Assembly (NCBI GenBank): GCA_031282525.1
Contig: JAITDN010000002.1
Location: 1-56,469 of the forward strand
DNA length: 56,469 bases
Origin: Candidatus Endomicrobiellum basalitermitum
GTDB taxonomy: Bacteria; Elusimicrobiota; Endomicrobiia; Endomicrobiales; Endomicrobiaceae
Reading direction: 5' to 3'
A program made the translations under genes and the position numbers. The notes beneath the pieces were generated by a model, which was given only the letters and a program-made list of their open reading frames with translations, was not told the DNA's origin and did not search any database. Of this stretch, positions 1 to 8,334 are shown one piece after another (positions within the stretch are counted from its first letter, which is position 1; each line of letters starts with the position of its first letter).

Positions 1-14
1 GAAGGATATTTTAT

Positions 15-59
15 AAGGAAGAACGACAGGTATAAAAACTTGTCGTTCTTCCTTTTTTT
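15..59 (+). terminator. Rho-independent terminator
   Basis: Two perfectly complementary 14-base arms (15-28 and 41-54, beginning AAGGAAGAACG) enclose a 12-base loop, and the right arm runs into seven T residues (53-59). This is a textbook intrinsic terminator reading rightwards. The gene it ends lies to the left of the window. Confidence 0.9.
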
Positions 60-130
60 GTTTGTTATGTTCTTATACAACTTTGCTATATTGACAAATA
101 GAATAAGAATTGTTAATATATACATACATT

Positions 131-170
131 GCATATACTGGACACATACAGATACACATATTGAGACATG
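131..170. repeat. Imperfect direct repeat A, copy 1
   Basis: This 40-base stretch recurs at 3683-3722 with 35 of 40 positions identical; the shared core is CAGATACACATATTGAGA. The two copies lie on either side of the plasmid-type parA module. A TTGACA followed after 17 bases by TAATAT sits just upstream (about 93-121), so the copy may lie in a transcribed leader. Open frames that cross either copy look accidental. Function unknown. Confidence 0.6.
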
Positions 171-616
171 GGTAAGCAGTGAGTTGAATACTGTAATAGA
201 TTTAATAATTTTGATTTGCTTGCATTGCATTTTCAGATTGGCCTATCCATATCGCCCGAGATTTTTAAGGGAGATTGAGAAAAAAAGAAGGGAACAAAGT
301 TGAAGAAATGATAACTGAAGCGATATTTGTGGTTATAAAATACCGGAGAGGATTTTGAATCTTAAATTAACAAATAAAATAGTTGAAAAAGCTGATATGG
401 AAGAAAGGGAATTGACACAGGGGGAGAGGTGTTTGATTACGGAACTCTTCTCTAAGTAAATCTTGACAGTACCAATTAAGTCACTACACACAAGGAATTA
501 TAGAAACAAAAAAAGAAGCGACTGATCAGCAGATACTATAGATATTTATTTGGAAAGCAATAGTATGCAAAAAAGAAAATTTATTTATATTAAATTAGGA
601 AAGTGCAATAAAAAAA

Positions 617-1030
617 ATGAAGTTATCATTGACTTTATTAGTGTTGTTTTGTTTTTTAGGATGCACAACTGTTTCTATCAATAAATTTACAAACGATGAA
701 TATATTCCCCCTTATTATAAAGATCCACAAAAAATAAAAATATTGCATTCTGGACATCCTATAGATAGGCCATATGATGAATTAGCTGAAATTATATTGC
801 GGACGAAAAAAATATACACAAATTAAAAGAAGAAGCTGCTAGATTAGGGGCTGACGCTCTCATTATTAAGGATACAGCTTATACTACAGTATTGAGTAAT
901 ATTATTTATTAGTCTTTTAAAAAATCTTTTTTCATTATTGACGTGGGGGTTAAGTTTTTCAGTAACTCAAAGTGATGGAGTAAAAGCATTGGCAATAAGA
1001 TTTACAGATCATGACGAAGAAATATCATAA
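617..1030 (+). pseudogene. Frameshifted exported lipoprotein
   Basis: An ATG at 617 opens a lipoprotein signal peptide with the lipobox LGC (MKLSLTLLVLFCFLGC), followed by about 50 residues ending in a stop at 826. The likely continuation is in another frame from 799 to 912 and reads KLKEEAARLGADALIIKD, a style common in the C-terminal part of small bacterial lipoproteins. A third segment, ending SDGVKALAIRFTDHDEEIS with a stop at 1030, may be the tail. At least two lesions are needed to join the parts. Export and lipidation are read from the sequence; the original role is unknown. It lies in a decayed region beside the plasmid-type parA module. Confidence 0.6.
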
Positions 1031-1084
1031 CAAAAAACATCTAACACAGAGCAATAGCATAACGATATTCAAGATGCATATTTA

Positions 1085-1431
1085 TTAAATATAGCACAAA
1101 AACAGTATTGAAAGAACTATTTCCTACTCCCATTTACAATATACAAGATAGAATAGAAATTGCTCTCACAAAAGACGTAATCTGGAAAACCTTCCCACCA
1201 TTTTTGAAACCTAATAAAGATAACAGATATTCGTACCCCATTTATATACAAAGAAGAAGATAACTTCATTTTTTCTAAAGGGCAATTATAATAGTTAAAG
1301 AAATTTTTGGAACTAATGGACAACAATACCTTTTTTCGATTTATGCATCACCAATAGATTTTCATTTCAGAGATTATTTGTACATAACTTTAGATACTCT
1401 TGAAGAAGTTGAAAAATTTAAAACGAGCTAA
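1085..1431 (+). pseudogene. Decayed gene of unknown function
   Basis: Two protein-like segments lie in different frames. The first contains LKELFPTPIYNIQDRIEIA and WKTFPPFLKP and stops near 1259. The second contains VKEIFGTNGQQYLFSIYASP and a tail TLDTLEEVEKF before a stop at 1431. Their amino-acid make-up is unlike random AT-rich translation, so they were probably one gene. No family was recognised and no start codon is clear. Confidence 0.4.
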
Positions 1432-2321
1432 AATTACGAGGATAGATTAGGAAGGTCCAACAAATACAGAGTCTTCAAGAGAGCAAAAGGTTTTATAATC
1501 ACATATTATTGTTCAATTGTATCGTAAAATTAAAATGGATCTGGCAATGGCCAACTCTTAGTAAAGAATTTTATGGAAATTCAGTTTAAATAAAAATATT
1601 TCGAATAGGATCTGCGCTAAAGGCGGACAGTTCCCTGTCAAAGTGGGCTCATGGAATTATATTATCGAAGCCTCCTACGTTGTTCCCCTCCATTAGAGTT
1701 GCTCTTTATCAGTAGCTTGGTGTCTATGTAGTGTGTGTTTCGTGTTATATTATTGTCTGAGTTATGTATATATATCTGCACAAAATAAATATTATGGAGA
1801 GCAGATACCCCCCCATAAAAAAAATATCAATTTTTCCTTGGAGCGATAGAAGGGATTATATCTATAGCTCCAACACTACAGAAAAAAAATAGTTTAAGGG
1901 TTCTGGAGTAGTGTTTGGAGCTCCATCAATGGCTTAAATAATCGAAGAGATTTTTTTGTTGGTTTTCCTTTTCTCCTATCCTCTCCATCTTTAAGTGAAT
2001 ACTTTTATAGGTTTTTAGTTCGCGAGGTGAAGTGAACTGAAGACAATGAATTGTTTATATAAAGATGTACAATATAGGCCAAGTTGAAGTTATTCGTCTC
2101 CTATTTTATTATACTTATTCAAAATAGAGGAAACAAATGGAAATAGTAAAATAGATTACTGTTGGTAGTCTCTTATCTTTACTTTTTCTTCAGTCCCGTT
2201 TTAGTGTATGGTTCTTATAAATATAAGAGTTCTACTACTTCTTATTCCTATCCTTCTTATAATTATTACTATTAAGAGTTATGGAAGTGCAGGCGCATAG
2301 AAGGTAGTATTATTATCAGCC
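1432..2321. other. Long region without an intact gene
   Basis: No complete gene was found here. The stretch holds repeat C copy 1 (1727-1759). A short plus-strand reading at about 2156-2271 looks like a signal peptide followed by a Tyr/Ser-rich tail (VYGSYKYKSSTTSYSYP) but has no usable start. Around 1490-1690 there are scraps of protein-like reading broken by stops. The region looks like decaying accessory DNA. Confidence 0.5.
1727..1759. repeat. Imperfect direct repeat C, copy 1
   Basis: These 33 bases match 3337-3369 at 28 positions. The shared core is GTTTC(G/A)TGTTA(T/C)AT followed by GTCTG. One copy lies about 560 bp beyond the 3' end of the parA/RHH module and the other just upstream of parA, so the pair brackets the module. 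A role as partition or control sites is possible but inferred from position only. Confidence 0.5.
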
Positions 2322-2561
2322 TTATTTCTTTTTATTGTATTTTCTTAGTATTTGATTAATCATCTGGTTTATACTCACATCATTGTTATCAGCCTCTTTT
2401 TGTAGAGCAAAAAATAAAGATGGGCGCAATGAAAGATATACCCTCTTGTTTCTGATTTCTTTTTTATTTCCGATTGTTTCTGTCGTATTACCTATAAATC
2501 CATCTAACACCTTGTGACTTATCTCATTGCGAGTATTTTCTGCGAAATCTGTCTTACTCAT
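2322..2561 (-). CDS. Small ribbon-helix-helix partner of plasmid-type ParA
   Basis: The 79-residue product has a charged N-terminal part and a C-terminal ribbon-helix-helix-like segment (about residues 41-76: KRVYLSLRPSLFFALQKEAD, then SINQMINQILRKY), as in small DNA-binding adaptors encoded after ParA in plasmid partition operons. Its start overlaps the end of parA by four bases, so the two are translationally coupled. The likely job is to bind the centromere and/or repress the operon. No specific family name can be given from sequence alone. Confidence 0.7.
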   Translation of the reverse strand: MSKTDFAENTRNEISHKVLDGFIGNTTETIGNKKEIRNKRVYLSLRPSLFFALQKEADNNDVSINQMINQILRKYNKKK

Positions 2562-3316
2562 TGTTGATCTCCTAAAAATTCTTCTACAAACATCTCATAA
2601 TCCTTTGCTACTTTACTCTTTGGTGCATAGTTGAGTATTGGCATGTTTTTAGCTTGAGCCTCGTTTACTACTATGGAATCTCTTATGGTTGTTTTGAATA
2701 TTTTGGTGTTGAACTTCTTTGCTATCTCATGCATTAACCTTGCAAAGTCTCTGTTTAGCCTTGTCCTCTCTCTAAACATTGTAAGGAGAATTCCTCTTAT
2801 AACAAGATCTTTGTTCCTCTGTTTCTGTATACTATCTATTATCTTATAGACACGATCTACTCCGTTTAGATCGTATTTTTCTGCTTGGGAAACTATGATC
2901 ACAGAGCTCGATGCAACTAAAGCATTGATAGTTAATATGCATAGGGCTGGTGGGGTATCTATAACAATATAATCGTACTCATTACACAACTCATTTATCG
3001 CCTCTTTCATGGCATACTCTCTATTTGTATCTGTTATTACTATGTCTGCTTTAAATAACTCTTCATCTCCCGCCAGAATGTCACCTGTAACAAGACTTTG
3101 TATAGCTTCATTGATCCCAATCTTTTTAGTCAAAACATCTAACATGTTCCCTTTGCTTTGATCTGCCTGTATTGCCATTGTCAGATTGGCTTGTCCATCT
3201 AGATCTATAAATAATACTTTATACCCCTTCTTTTTTAGACCTATTCCAAGCGCATTGACTGTTGTTGTCTTGCCTGACCCACCTTTTTGGTTTACTACTG
3301 CGACTATCTCTCTCAT
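2558..3316 (-). CDS. parA: Plasmid-type ParA partition ATPase
   Basis: This 252-residue ATPase of the ParA/MinD superfamily starts directly with the deviant Walker A motif KGGSGKTT (residues 11-18), followed by Walker A' FIDLDGQANLT and the switch IDTPPAL. It lacks the N-terminal DNA-binding extension of P1-type ParA, so it is a small (type Ib-like) ParA that works with a separate small DNA-binding protein, here the overlapping RHH gene. It is intact, unlike the chromosomal parA at 28.2 kb. A 27-bp palindrome and repeat C lie just upstream. Such modules normally belong to plasmids, so this one may mark an integrated plasmid. Confidence 0.88.
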   Translation of the reverse strand: MREIVAVVNQKGGSGKTTTVNALGIGLKKKGYKVLFIDLDGQANLTMAIQADQSKGNMLDVLTKKIGINEAIQSLVTGDILAGDEELFKADIVITDTNREYAMKEAINELCNEYDYIVIDTPPALCILTINALVASSSVIIVSQAEKYDLNGVDRVYKIIDSIQKQRNKDLVIRGILLTMFRERTRLNRDFARLMHEIAKKFNTKIFKTTIRDSIVVNEAQAKNMPILNYAPKSKVAKDYEMFVEEFLGDQQ

Positions 3317-3336
3317 TGTTGTCTCCTTGTCACCAA

Positions 3337-3369
3337 TATAGTGTGCGTTTCATGTTACATTAGTGTCTG
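3337..3369. repeat. Imperfect direct repeat C, copy 2
   Basis: This is the partner of 1727-1759 (28 of 33 identical). It begins 20 bp upstream of the parA start codon and so lies in the operon's leader or promoter, where an autoregulatory or centromere-like site would be expected. Confidence 0.5.
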
Positions 3370-3376
3370 TACTGTG

Positions 3377-3403
3377 TATATAATATAACAACAATATTAT
3401 ATA
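3377..3403 (-). promoter_or_regulatory. Palindrome in the parA promoter region
   Basis: Perfect 10-base arms (TATATAATAT and ATATTATATA) flank a 7-base centre (AACAACA). Reading the minus strand, a TTGACA lies just upstream at about 3414-3419, so the palindrome overlaps the likely -10 region. The arrangement suits an operator for the RHH partner or ParA; this is inference from position. Confidence 0.5.
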
Positions 3404-3935
3404 TGAACTTTGTTGTCAAAATTCGAATTTTAAGAAATAAAACGAAATGTGCTTTTATACCACGCTATTTTTCTTTGCTTATATAAGTTTGTTGTATTAA
3501 ATTATGCGTGGGATGGATGATGATACCTGGAGAAGAAATATAAGGGACGCGAATGTAACGCATAAGACTAACTGACTGCACCTTCCCTTGAATATAAAAT
3601 AATAAGAATATGACAAAAGGAACTTAAATAAAAAATATTAGGAGTAGTATAGGCTTAAAAAGTGTCAATATACACATGTACCACATATACTGAACACATG
3701 CAGATACACATATTGAGATGTGAGCATAACATTGATATGCCCATGAGACTCTGAGAGAAAAGGAAAAAGGGTAGGCCAGTCTTAGCGATCTTATTTTTTT
3801 ACCATTATAATCACAAAATTGCACAAGCTAGCCCGATTACCAATACCACACTTATGTCATGTAAATTTAAGAAAATACGGCACAACAAAACAACCTAAAT
3901 TACAAGTATATGATTTATACTAATATTTAATTTTT
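3404..3935. other. Intergenic stretch with repeat A copy 2
   Basis: Apart from repeat A copy 2 (3683-3722) no gene or remnant could be supported. A 66-codon minus-strand frame crossing the repeat has no ribosome-binding site and looks accidental. Confidence 0.5.
3683..3722. repeat. Imperfect direct repeat A, copy 2
   Basis: This is the partner of 131-170 (35 of 40 identical, same orientation). Together the copies bracket a 3.5-kb segment containing the decayed genes and the parA module, as repeats flanking an inserted segment might. Confidence 0.6.
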
Positions 3936-4937
3936 TTATCTTGAAGATTCTTCTACGGCAACGGCAACGGCAACTGACGCTCCTACCATAGGATTATTAC
4001 CCATACCTACAAGACCCATCATTTCAACATGCGCCGGAACTGAGGAGGAACCCGCAAATTGAGCATCGCTGTGCATGCGTCCCATAGTATCCGTCATACC
4101 ATAAGAAGCTGGCCCTGCCGCCATGTTGTCTGGATGTAAAGTCCTTCCAGTACCACCACCCGAAGCAACTGAAAAGTATTTTTTTTCATTTTCAATAGAC
4201 CACTTTTTATAAGTACCGGCAACCGGATGTTGAAAACGCGTTGGATTTGTAGAATTACCTGTAATAGAAACGTCTACGCTTTCATTAATCATAATCGCAA
4301 TGCCTTCATTTACGTCATCTGCACCATAAACCCTTACCTTTGATTTATCTCCATCTGAAAACGAAATCTCCTTCGTAATATTTAACTTACCTGTTGAATA
4401 ATCATATTTAGTTTCAACGTGAGTAAAACCGTTTACACGACTTATAATGTAAGCCGCATCCTTACCTAACCCATTGAGAATAATCTTAAGAGATTTTTTG
4501 CGTACTTTATTTGCATTCCTTACAATACCTATCGCACCTTCAGCAGCTGCAAAACTCTCATGTCCAGCTAAAAAACAGAAACATTTTGTCTGCTCTCTAA
4601 GCAACATTGCTGCTAAATTGCCGTGTCCTAAACCCACTGAGCGTTGATCTGCCACGGAACCCGGAATACAAAAAGATTGTAAGCCAATACCTATTGTCTC
4701 GGCTGCATCAACCGCATTTTTAATACCTTTCTTAATAGCTAAAGCAGCACCGACAATATAAGCCCAAACTGCATTTTCAAAAGCAATAGGTTGAATGCCT
4801 TTGACAATCTTATCTACATCAATACCTTTACTAAAGCAAAGTTTCTGTGCTTCTTCCAAATCACTAATTCCATACTTTTCAATTATTGATTTTACTTGTT
4901 TTATTCTTCTTTCATAGTTTTCAAACGTAACCCCCAT
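3936..4937 (-). CDS. GGGtGRT protein
   Basis: This 333-residue protein carries the family signature GGGTGRT at about residues 260-266 and the conserved tail THMADN-like region LHPDNMAAGPASYGMTDTMGRMHSDAQ (quoted here in two parts: LHPDNMAAGPASYGM, then TDTMGRMHSDAQ). The family (EF_0830/AHA_3911 type, sometimes a selenoprotein with Sec at the signature's lower-case position) is always paired with an IscU-like protein, as here. In this copy the variable position is an ordinary Thr codon. The start was placed at 4937 because AAGGAG lies six bases upstream, giving a 10-bp gap to the upstream gene. Biochemical role unknown; a part in anaerobic Fe-S or redox chemistry is inferred from the partner. 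Confidence 0.88.
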   Translation of the reverse strand: MGVTFENYERRIKQVKSIIEKYGISDLEEAQKLCFSKGIDVDKIVKGIQPIAFENAVWAYIVGAALAIKKGIKNAVDAAETIGIGLQSFCIPGSVADQRSVGLGHGNLAAMLLREQTKCFCFLAGHESFAAAEGAIGIVRNANKVRKKSLKIILNGLGKDAAYIISRVNGFTHVETKYDYSTGKLNITKEISFSDGDKSKVRVYGADDVNEGIAIMINESVDVSITGNSTNPTRFQHPVAGTYKKWSIENEKKYFSVASGGGTGRTLHPDNMAAGPASYGMTDTMGRMHSDAQFAGSSSVPAHVEMMGLVGMGNNPMVGASVAVAVAVEESSR

Positions 4938-4947
4938 TTGCATCTCC

Positions 4948-5667
4948 TTATTCTTTCCTTGGATCAATTTTTTTTACCGCTTCGTCAAATCTACCATAAG
5001 AATTTACATTTTCCTCAAAAGCTTCTTTATGGGAAATACCTTTTTTAATAGCTTCCATCATTTTACCAAGATGCACAAATTTACAACCTATAACTTCATC
5101 TTTCTCATCCAGTCCAATTTCAAGAACATATCCCTCTGCCATTTCTAGATAACGAACACCCTTGGTATTTGTGCTATACATTGTACCTACCTGAGAGCGT
5201 AACCCTTTTCCCAAATCTTCCATACCAGAACCTATGGGAAGACCTCCTTCAGAAAATGCAGTTTGCGTTCTACCATAAGCTATTTGTAGAAAAAGCTCTC
5301 TCATGGCAGTATTAATAGCATCACAAACTAAATCAGAATTCAAAGCTTCTAAAATTGTTTTGCCGCTTAAAATTTCAGCTGCCATAGCCGCCGAATGCGT
5401 CATTCCGCTACAGCCAATTGTTTCAATTAAAGCTTCTTCGATAACACCTTTTTTAACATTTAACGTTAGCTTGCAAGTACCCTGCTGCGGGGCACACCAA
5501 CCTATACCGTGCGTCAAACCGCTCATATCCGTAATTTGAGTAGATTTCACCCATTTCCCTTCTTCAGGAATAGGAGAAGGACCATGTTTAGCGCCTTTAG
5601 CTACGTATGTCATTCGCTGTACTTCGTGAGAGCATTCATAAGCGTATTTTTCTTTGCAGCAATTCAT
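4948..5667 (-). CDS. IscU/NifU-like Fe-S scaffold-type protein paired with GGGtGRT
   Basis: This 239-residue protein is Cys-rich (MNCCKEKYAYEC, GWCAPQQGTC) and contains the IscU-like segment IETIGCSGMTHSAAMAAEIL, where a Cys sits at the turn that binds the cluster in NifU/IscU scaffolds. It belongs to the EF_0831-type family found next to GGGtGRT genes. The start at 5667 is set by AAGGAG with good spacing; a longer frame to 5703 lacks support. It is the first gene of a two-gene operon on the minus strand. Cluster binding is a family-based inference; it is not the standard IscU because the N- and C-terminal parts differ. Confidence 0.82.
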   Translation of the reverse strand: MNCCKEKYAYECSHEVQRMTYVAKGAKHGPSPIPEEGKWVKSTQITDMSGLTHGIGWCAPQQGTCKLTLNVKKGVIEEALIETIGCSGMTHSAAMAAEILSGKTILEALNSDLVCDAINTAMRELFLQIAYGRTQTAFSEGGLPIGSGMEDLGKGLRSQVGTMYSTNTKGVRYLEMAEGYVLEIGLDEKDEVIGCKFVHLGKMMEAIKKGISHKEAFEENVNSYGRFDEAVKKIDPRKE

Positions 5668-5704
5668 CTTTATCTCCTTAGACATGATAAAATATACACT
5701 CAAA

Positions 5705-5716
5705 AGTTACGTAACT
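5705..5716 (-). promoter_or_regulatory. Perfect 12-bp palindrome upstream of the IscU-like/GGGtGRT operon
   Basis: AGTTACGTAACT is a perfect palindrome about 40 bp upstream of the first start codon, near where a -35 element would be; TATATT follows downstream on the minus strand. It is a candidate operator. No regulator can be named. Confidence 0.35.
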
Positions 5717-5758
5717 ATATCATAAGCGTATCATTTTTTTTATCTCTAAAACTGAAAA

Positions 5759-5850
5759 CGGAGAGGGAGAGATTCGAACTCTCGGTACGGACTTTTATCC
5801 GTACACCGGTTTAGCAAACCAGCGCACTAGACCAGCTATGCGACCTCTCC
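5759..5850 (-). tRNA. tRNA-Ser(GCT)
   Basis: On the minus strand the acceptor arms GGAGAGG and CCTCTCC pair, the T arm contains GTTCGAATC, and the anticodon stem/loop holds GCT. A long variable arm (GTACGGATAAAAGTCCGTAC) and discriminator G are typical of serine tRNAs. CCA is not encoded. Confidence 0.96.
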
Positions 5851-6029
5851 ATTACACCAAAAGAAATATGACTCGATATTAGCAGTGTCCGAATTATACT
5901 AAATAATGCCATTTTTAGCAACGCAATAAATTGCTTTTCAACACACTTATTTATATAATTTAGCGACTAATGTGGTATTACTAAAAGATGTTTAATTTAA
6001 TCTAACAAAGCTGTGGAGAAAATAAAAAA

Positions 6030-6896
6030 ATGGAATTGATTGACGGTAAAAAAATCTCAAATGAAAAAAGAGAAGAAATTAGAGAAAAAGTTGAGAAAAT
6101 TAAACGGCAAACTGGAAAAGCTCCCGGACTCGCAACTATCCTAGTAGGTAAAAATCTGGCAAGTCAGATATACATCAAATCAAAAATTAAAGCATGCGAA
6201 AATGTTGGAATAAAATCTTTTCATTACAATCTCTATGAAAACTCATCAAAGGAAGAGATTATAAATTTAATAAAAAAATTAAACGAAAACTCAGAAATTG
6301 ACGGTATTTTACTCCAATTGCCTCTTCCGCAAAACAAAGATGCTCAAGACTATATTAATTCAATTAATCCGTCAAAAGACGTGGACGGACTTCATCCTTT
6401 TAACGCAGGACTCCTCAACTTGTTAAAAAGCTGGGATGAGATAATCAAAAAAAACATCCTAGTTCCTTGTACTCCACTTGGAATTATGCATCTCCTATCT
6501 AAATCAAGCACTGAGGTTGCAAGCAAAACAGCAGTCATTATAGGACGGTCAAATCTAGTAGGCAAACCTTTGTCTATGCTCTTACTATCAAAAAACGCAA
6601 CTGTCATAATCACTCATTCAAAAACAAAAAACTTAAAAGAAATATGCAAATCTGCAGATATTGTTATTGCGGCTATAGGTAAACCCAATTTTATAAACAA
6701 AGAGTTCATAAAAAATGGAATCGCACTTATAGATGTAGGCATTAACAGAGTTTCGGATAAAATATGTGGAGATGTAAATTTTGAATCAGTTAAAGATATG
6801 GATATAAAAATAACCACCGTTCCTGGCGGCGTAGGACCTATGACTATAACAATGCTTCTAGAAAATACTCTAAAAGCGTTTTACAGCAGAAAATAA
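6030..6896 (+). CDS. folD: Bifunctional methylene-THF dehydrogenase / methenyl-THF cyclohydrolase
   Basis: FolD interconverts 5,10-methylene-, methenyl- and 10-formyl-tetrahydrofolate in the cytoplasm. The 288-residue protein has the usual length. The catalytic YIKSK motif (Tyr48, Lys52) is present, as are DGILLQLPLP, PCTPLGIM, the Rossmann segment IIGRSNLVGKPLSMLL and the C-terminal VPGGVGPMTITML. GGAGAA lies upstream of the ATG. It stands alone on the plus strand and converges on serS. It supplies or uses the methylene-THF that the glycine cleavage enzymes at 49.6-52.9 kb handle. Confidence 0.97.
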   Translation: MELIDGKKISNEKREEIREKVEKIKRQTGKAPGLATILVGKNLASQIYIKSKIKACENVGIKSFHYNLYENSSKEEIINLIKKLNENSEIDGILLQLPLPQNKDAQDYINSINPSKDVDGLHPFNAGLLNLLKSWDEIIKKNILVPCTPLGIMHLLSKSSTEVASKTAVIIGRSNLVGKPLSMLLLSKNATVIITHSKTKNLKEICKSADIVIAAIGKPNFINKEFIKNGIALIDVGINRVSDKICGDVNFESVKDMDIKITTVPGGVGPMTITMLLENTLKAFYSRK

Positions 6897-6954
6897 ATTA
6901 ACTGAATATAGGAAAAAGAATATATTAAAAAAATCTCATTGTAAACGGAATTTT

Positions 6955-8226
6955 TTACTTTTTAGAATTTATGACACCAAATCCGGTATATTTTTGTAGT
7001 ACTTCGGGTATTGTTACAGAACCATCTTCCTGCTGATAATTTTCAAGTATTGCTGCAAAAGTTCTTCCAACAGCAACTCCTGAACCGTTCAAAGTATGCA
7101 CAAACTCTCTTTTTTTATTTTCTAAATATTTTATGTTCATTCTTCTAGCTTGAAAATCCTTAAAATTTGAACAAGACGAAATCTCCTTATACATTCCATT
7201 CCCTGCAAACCATACTTCTAAATCATAAGTTTTAGACGATGAAAAACCAATATCTCCCGTAGACAAAAGAACAAGTCTATAAGGAAGCTTCAATAATTCC
7301 AATACACTACCCGCATCAAGTACAAGAGATTCTAACTCTTCATCTGATGCTTCTGGCTTTACAAATTTTACAAGCTCAACTTTGTCAAATTGATGATTTC
7401 TTATAAGACCTTTAGTGTCTTTCCCGTAAGACCCGGCTTCTCTTCTAAAACACGCTGAATAAGAAACATACTTTTGCGGAAGAAAAGATTCTTTCAACAC
7501 ACAATCTCTATAAATATTAGTTACTGAAACTTCAGCAGTAGGTATCAAATACAAATCGTCGTTAGCACATCTAAACAAATCTTCTTCTAGATTAGGCAAC
7601 TGTCCCGTGCCTCTCATTGAAGCACGATTTACAAGATAAGGCATCATTATTTCTTTATATCCATTTTGCTTATGAATATCCAAAAAAAACGAAATAATAG
7701 CCCTCTCCAGATCACATCCTTCATTTTTTAAAACGGCAAAACGCGAACCTGAAATTTTAGAAGCAATATTAAAATCAAGAATATCCAATTTCTCACCTAT
7801 TTCCCAATGATATTTTGGGTTAAAAGAAAACTTCTTAGGCTCTCCCACGAACTTTATAATCTTATTGTCTATCGCATCTTTGCCTATAGGAACACTCTCA
7901 TCAGGGATATTAGGAATACGTATAAGAAAATCCTCTATTTGATTTTCAACAGCTGAAAGTTGCTTATCCTGCTCCTGAATCCTATTCTTTAAAGCGTTTA
8001 CATCTGAAGTAAAATAACTAGAAATATTCTTGTTTTCTTTTTTGAGTTTACCTATTTCTTCGGACCACCTATTTCTTTTAATTCTCAGTTGTTCTATTTC
8101 ACTAACTAAAACTTTTCTTTCCTTATCCAAATTTAAAAGCTTATCTAAATCAATATTTTGATTTCTAGCTAACATCGCACGTTTGACTTTTTCTATATTC
8201 TCTCTAATAATTTTAATATCTAACAT
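6955..8226 (-). CDS. serS: Seryl-tRNA synthetase
   Basis: SerRS charges tRNA-Ser, three of which are encoded in this window. The 423-residue product starts with the usual [15 protein letters not shown] and an N-terminal two-helix coiled coil (about residues 25-105) that grips the long variable arm. Class II motif 2 is seen in [11 protein letters not shown] and motif 3 in [18 protein letters not shown]. The start at 8226 has AAGGT upstream; a 15-codon upstream extension is unlikely. It lies 108 bp downstream of dnaE on the same strand. Confidence 0.97.
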   Translation of the reverse strand: MLDIKIIRENIEKVKRAMLARNQNIDLDKLLNLDKERKVLVSEIEQLRIKRNRWSEEIGKLKKENKNISSYFTSDVNALKNRIQEQDKQLSAVENQIEDFLIRIPNIPDESVPIGKDAIDNKIIKFVGEPKKFSFNPKYHWEIGEKLDILDFNIASKISGSRFAVLKNEGCDLERAIISFFLDIHKQNGYKEIMMPYLVNRASMRGTGQLPNLEEDLFRCANDDLYLIPTAEVSVTNIYRDCVLKESFLPQKYVSYSACFRREAGSYGKDTKGLIRNHQFDKVELVKFVKPEASDEELESLVLDAGSVLELLKLPYRLVLLSTGDIGFSSSKTYDLEVWFAGNGMYKEISSCSNFKDFQARRMNIKYLENKKREFVHTLNGSGVAVGRTFAAILENYQQEDGSVTIPEVLQKYTGFGVINSKK

Positions 8227-8334
8227 TTTTTCTACCTTATTCATTTGGATCTGTACCGCTAAAAATAACAATTATGACAGCCACAACCCACAATTACATT
8301 TCAACATATTGTTTTCTCTTAAGCAAACATTTCT

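Noticed and set aside
40-303. Plus-strand frame of 87 codons at the left edge
   Set aside because: It begins inside a terminator, has no ribosome-binding site, and crosses repeat A, whose other copy is not coding in the same way.
3624-3824. Minus-strand frame of 66 codons
   Set aside because: It crosses repeat A copy 2, has no start signals and no protein-like pattern.
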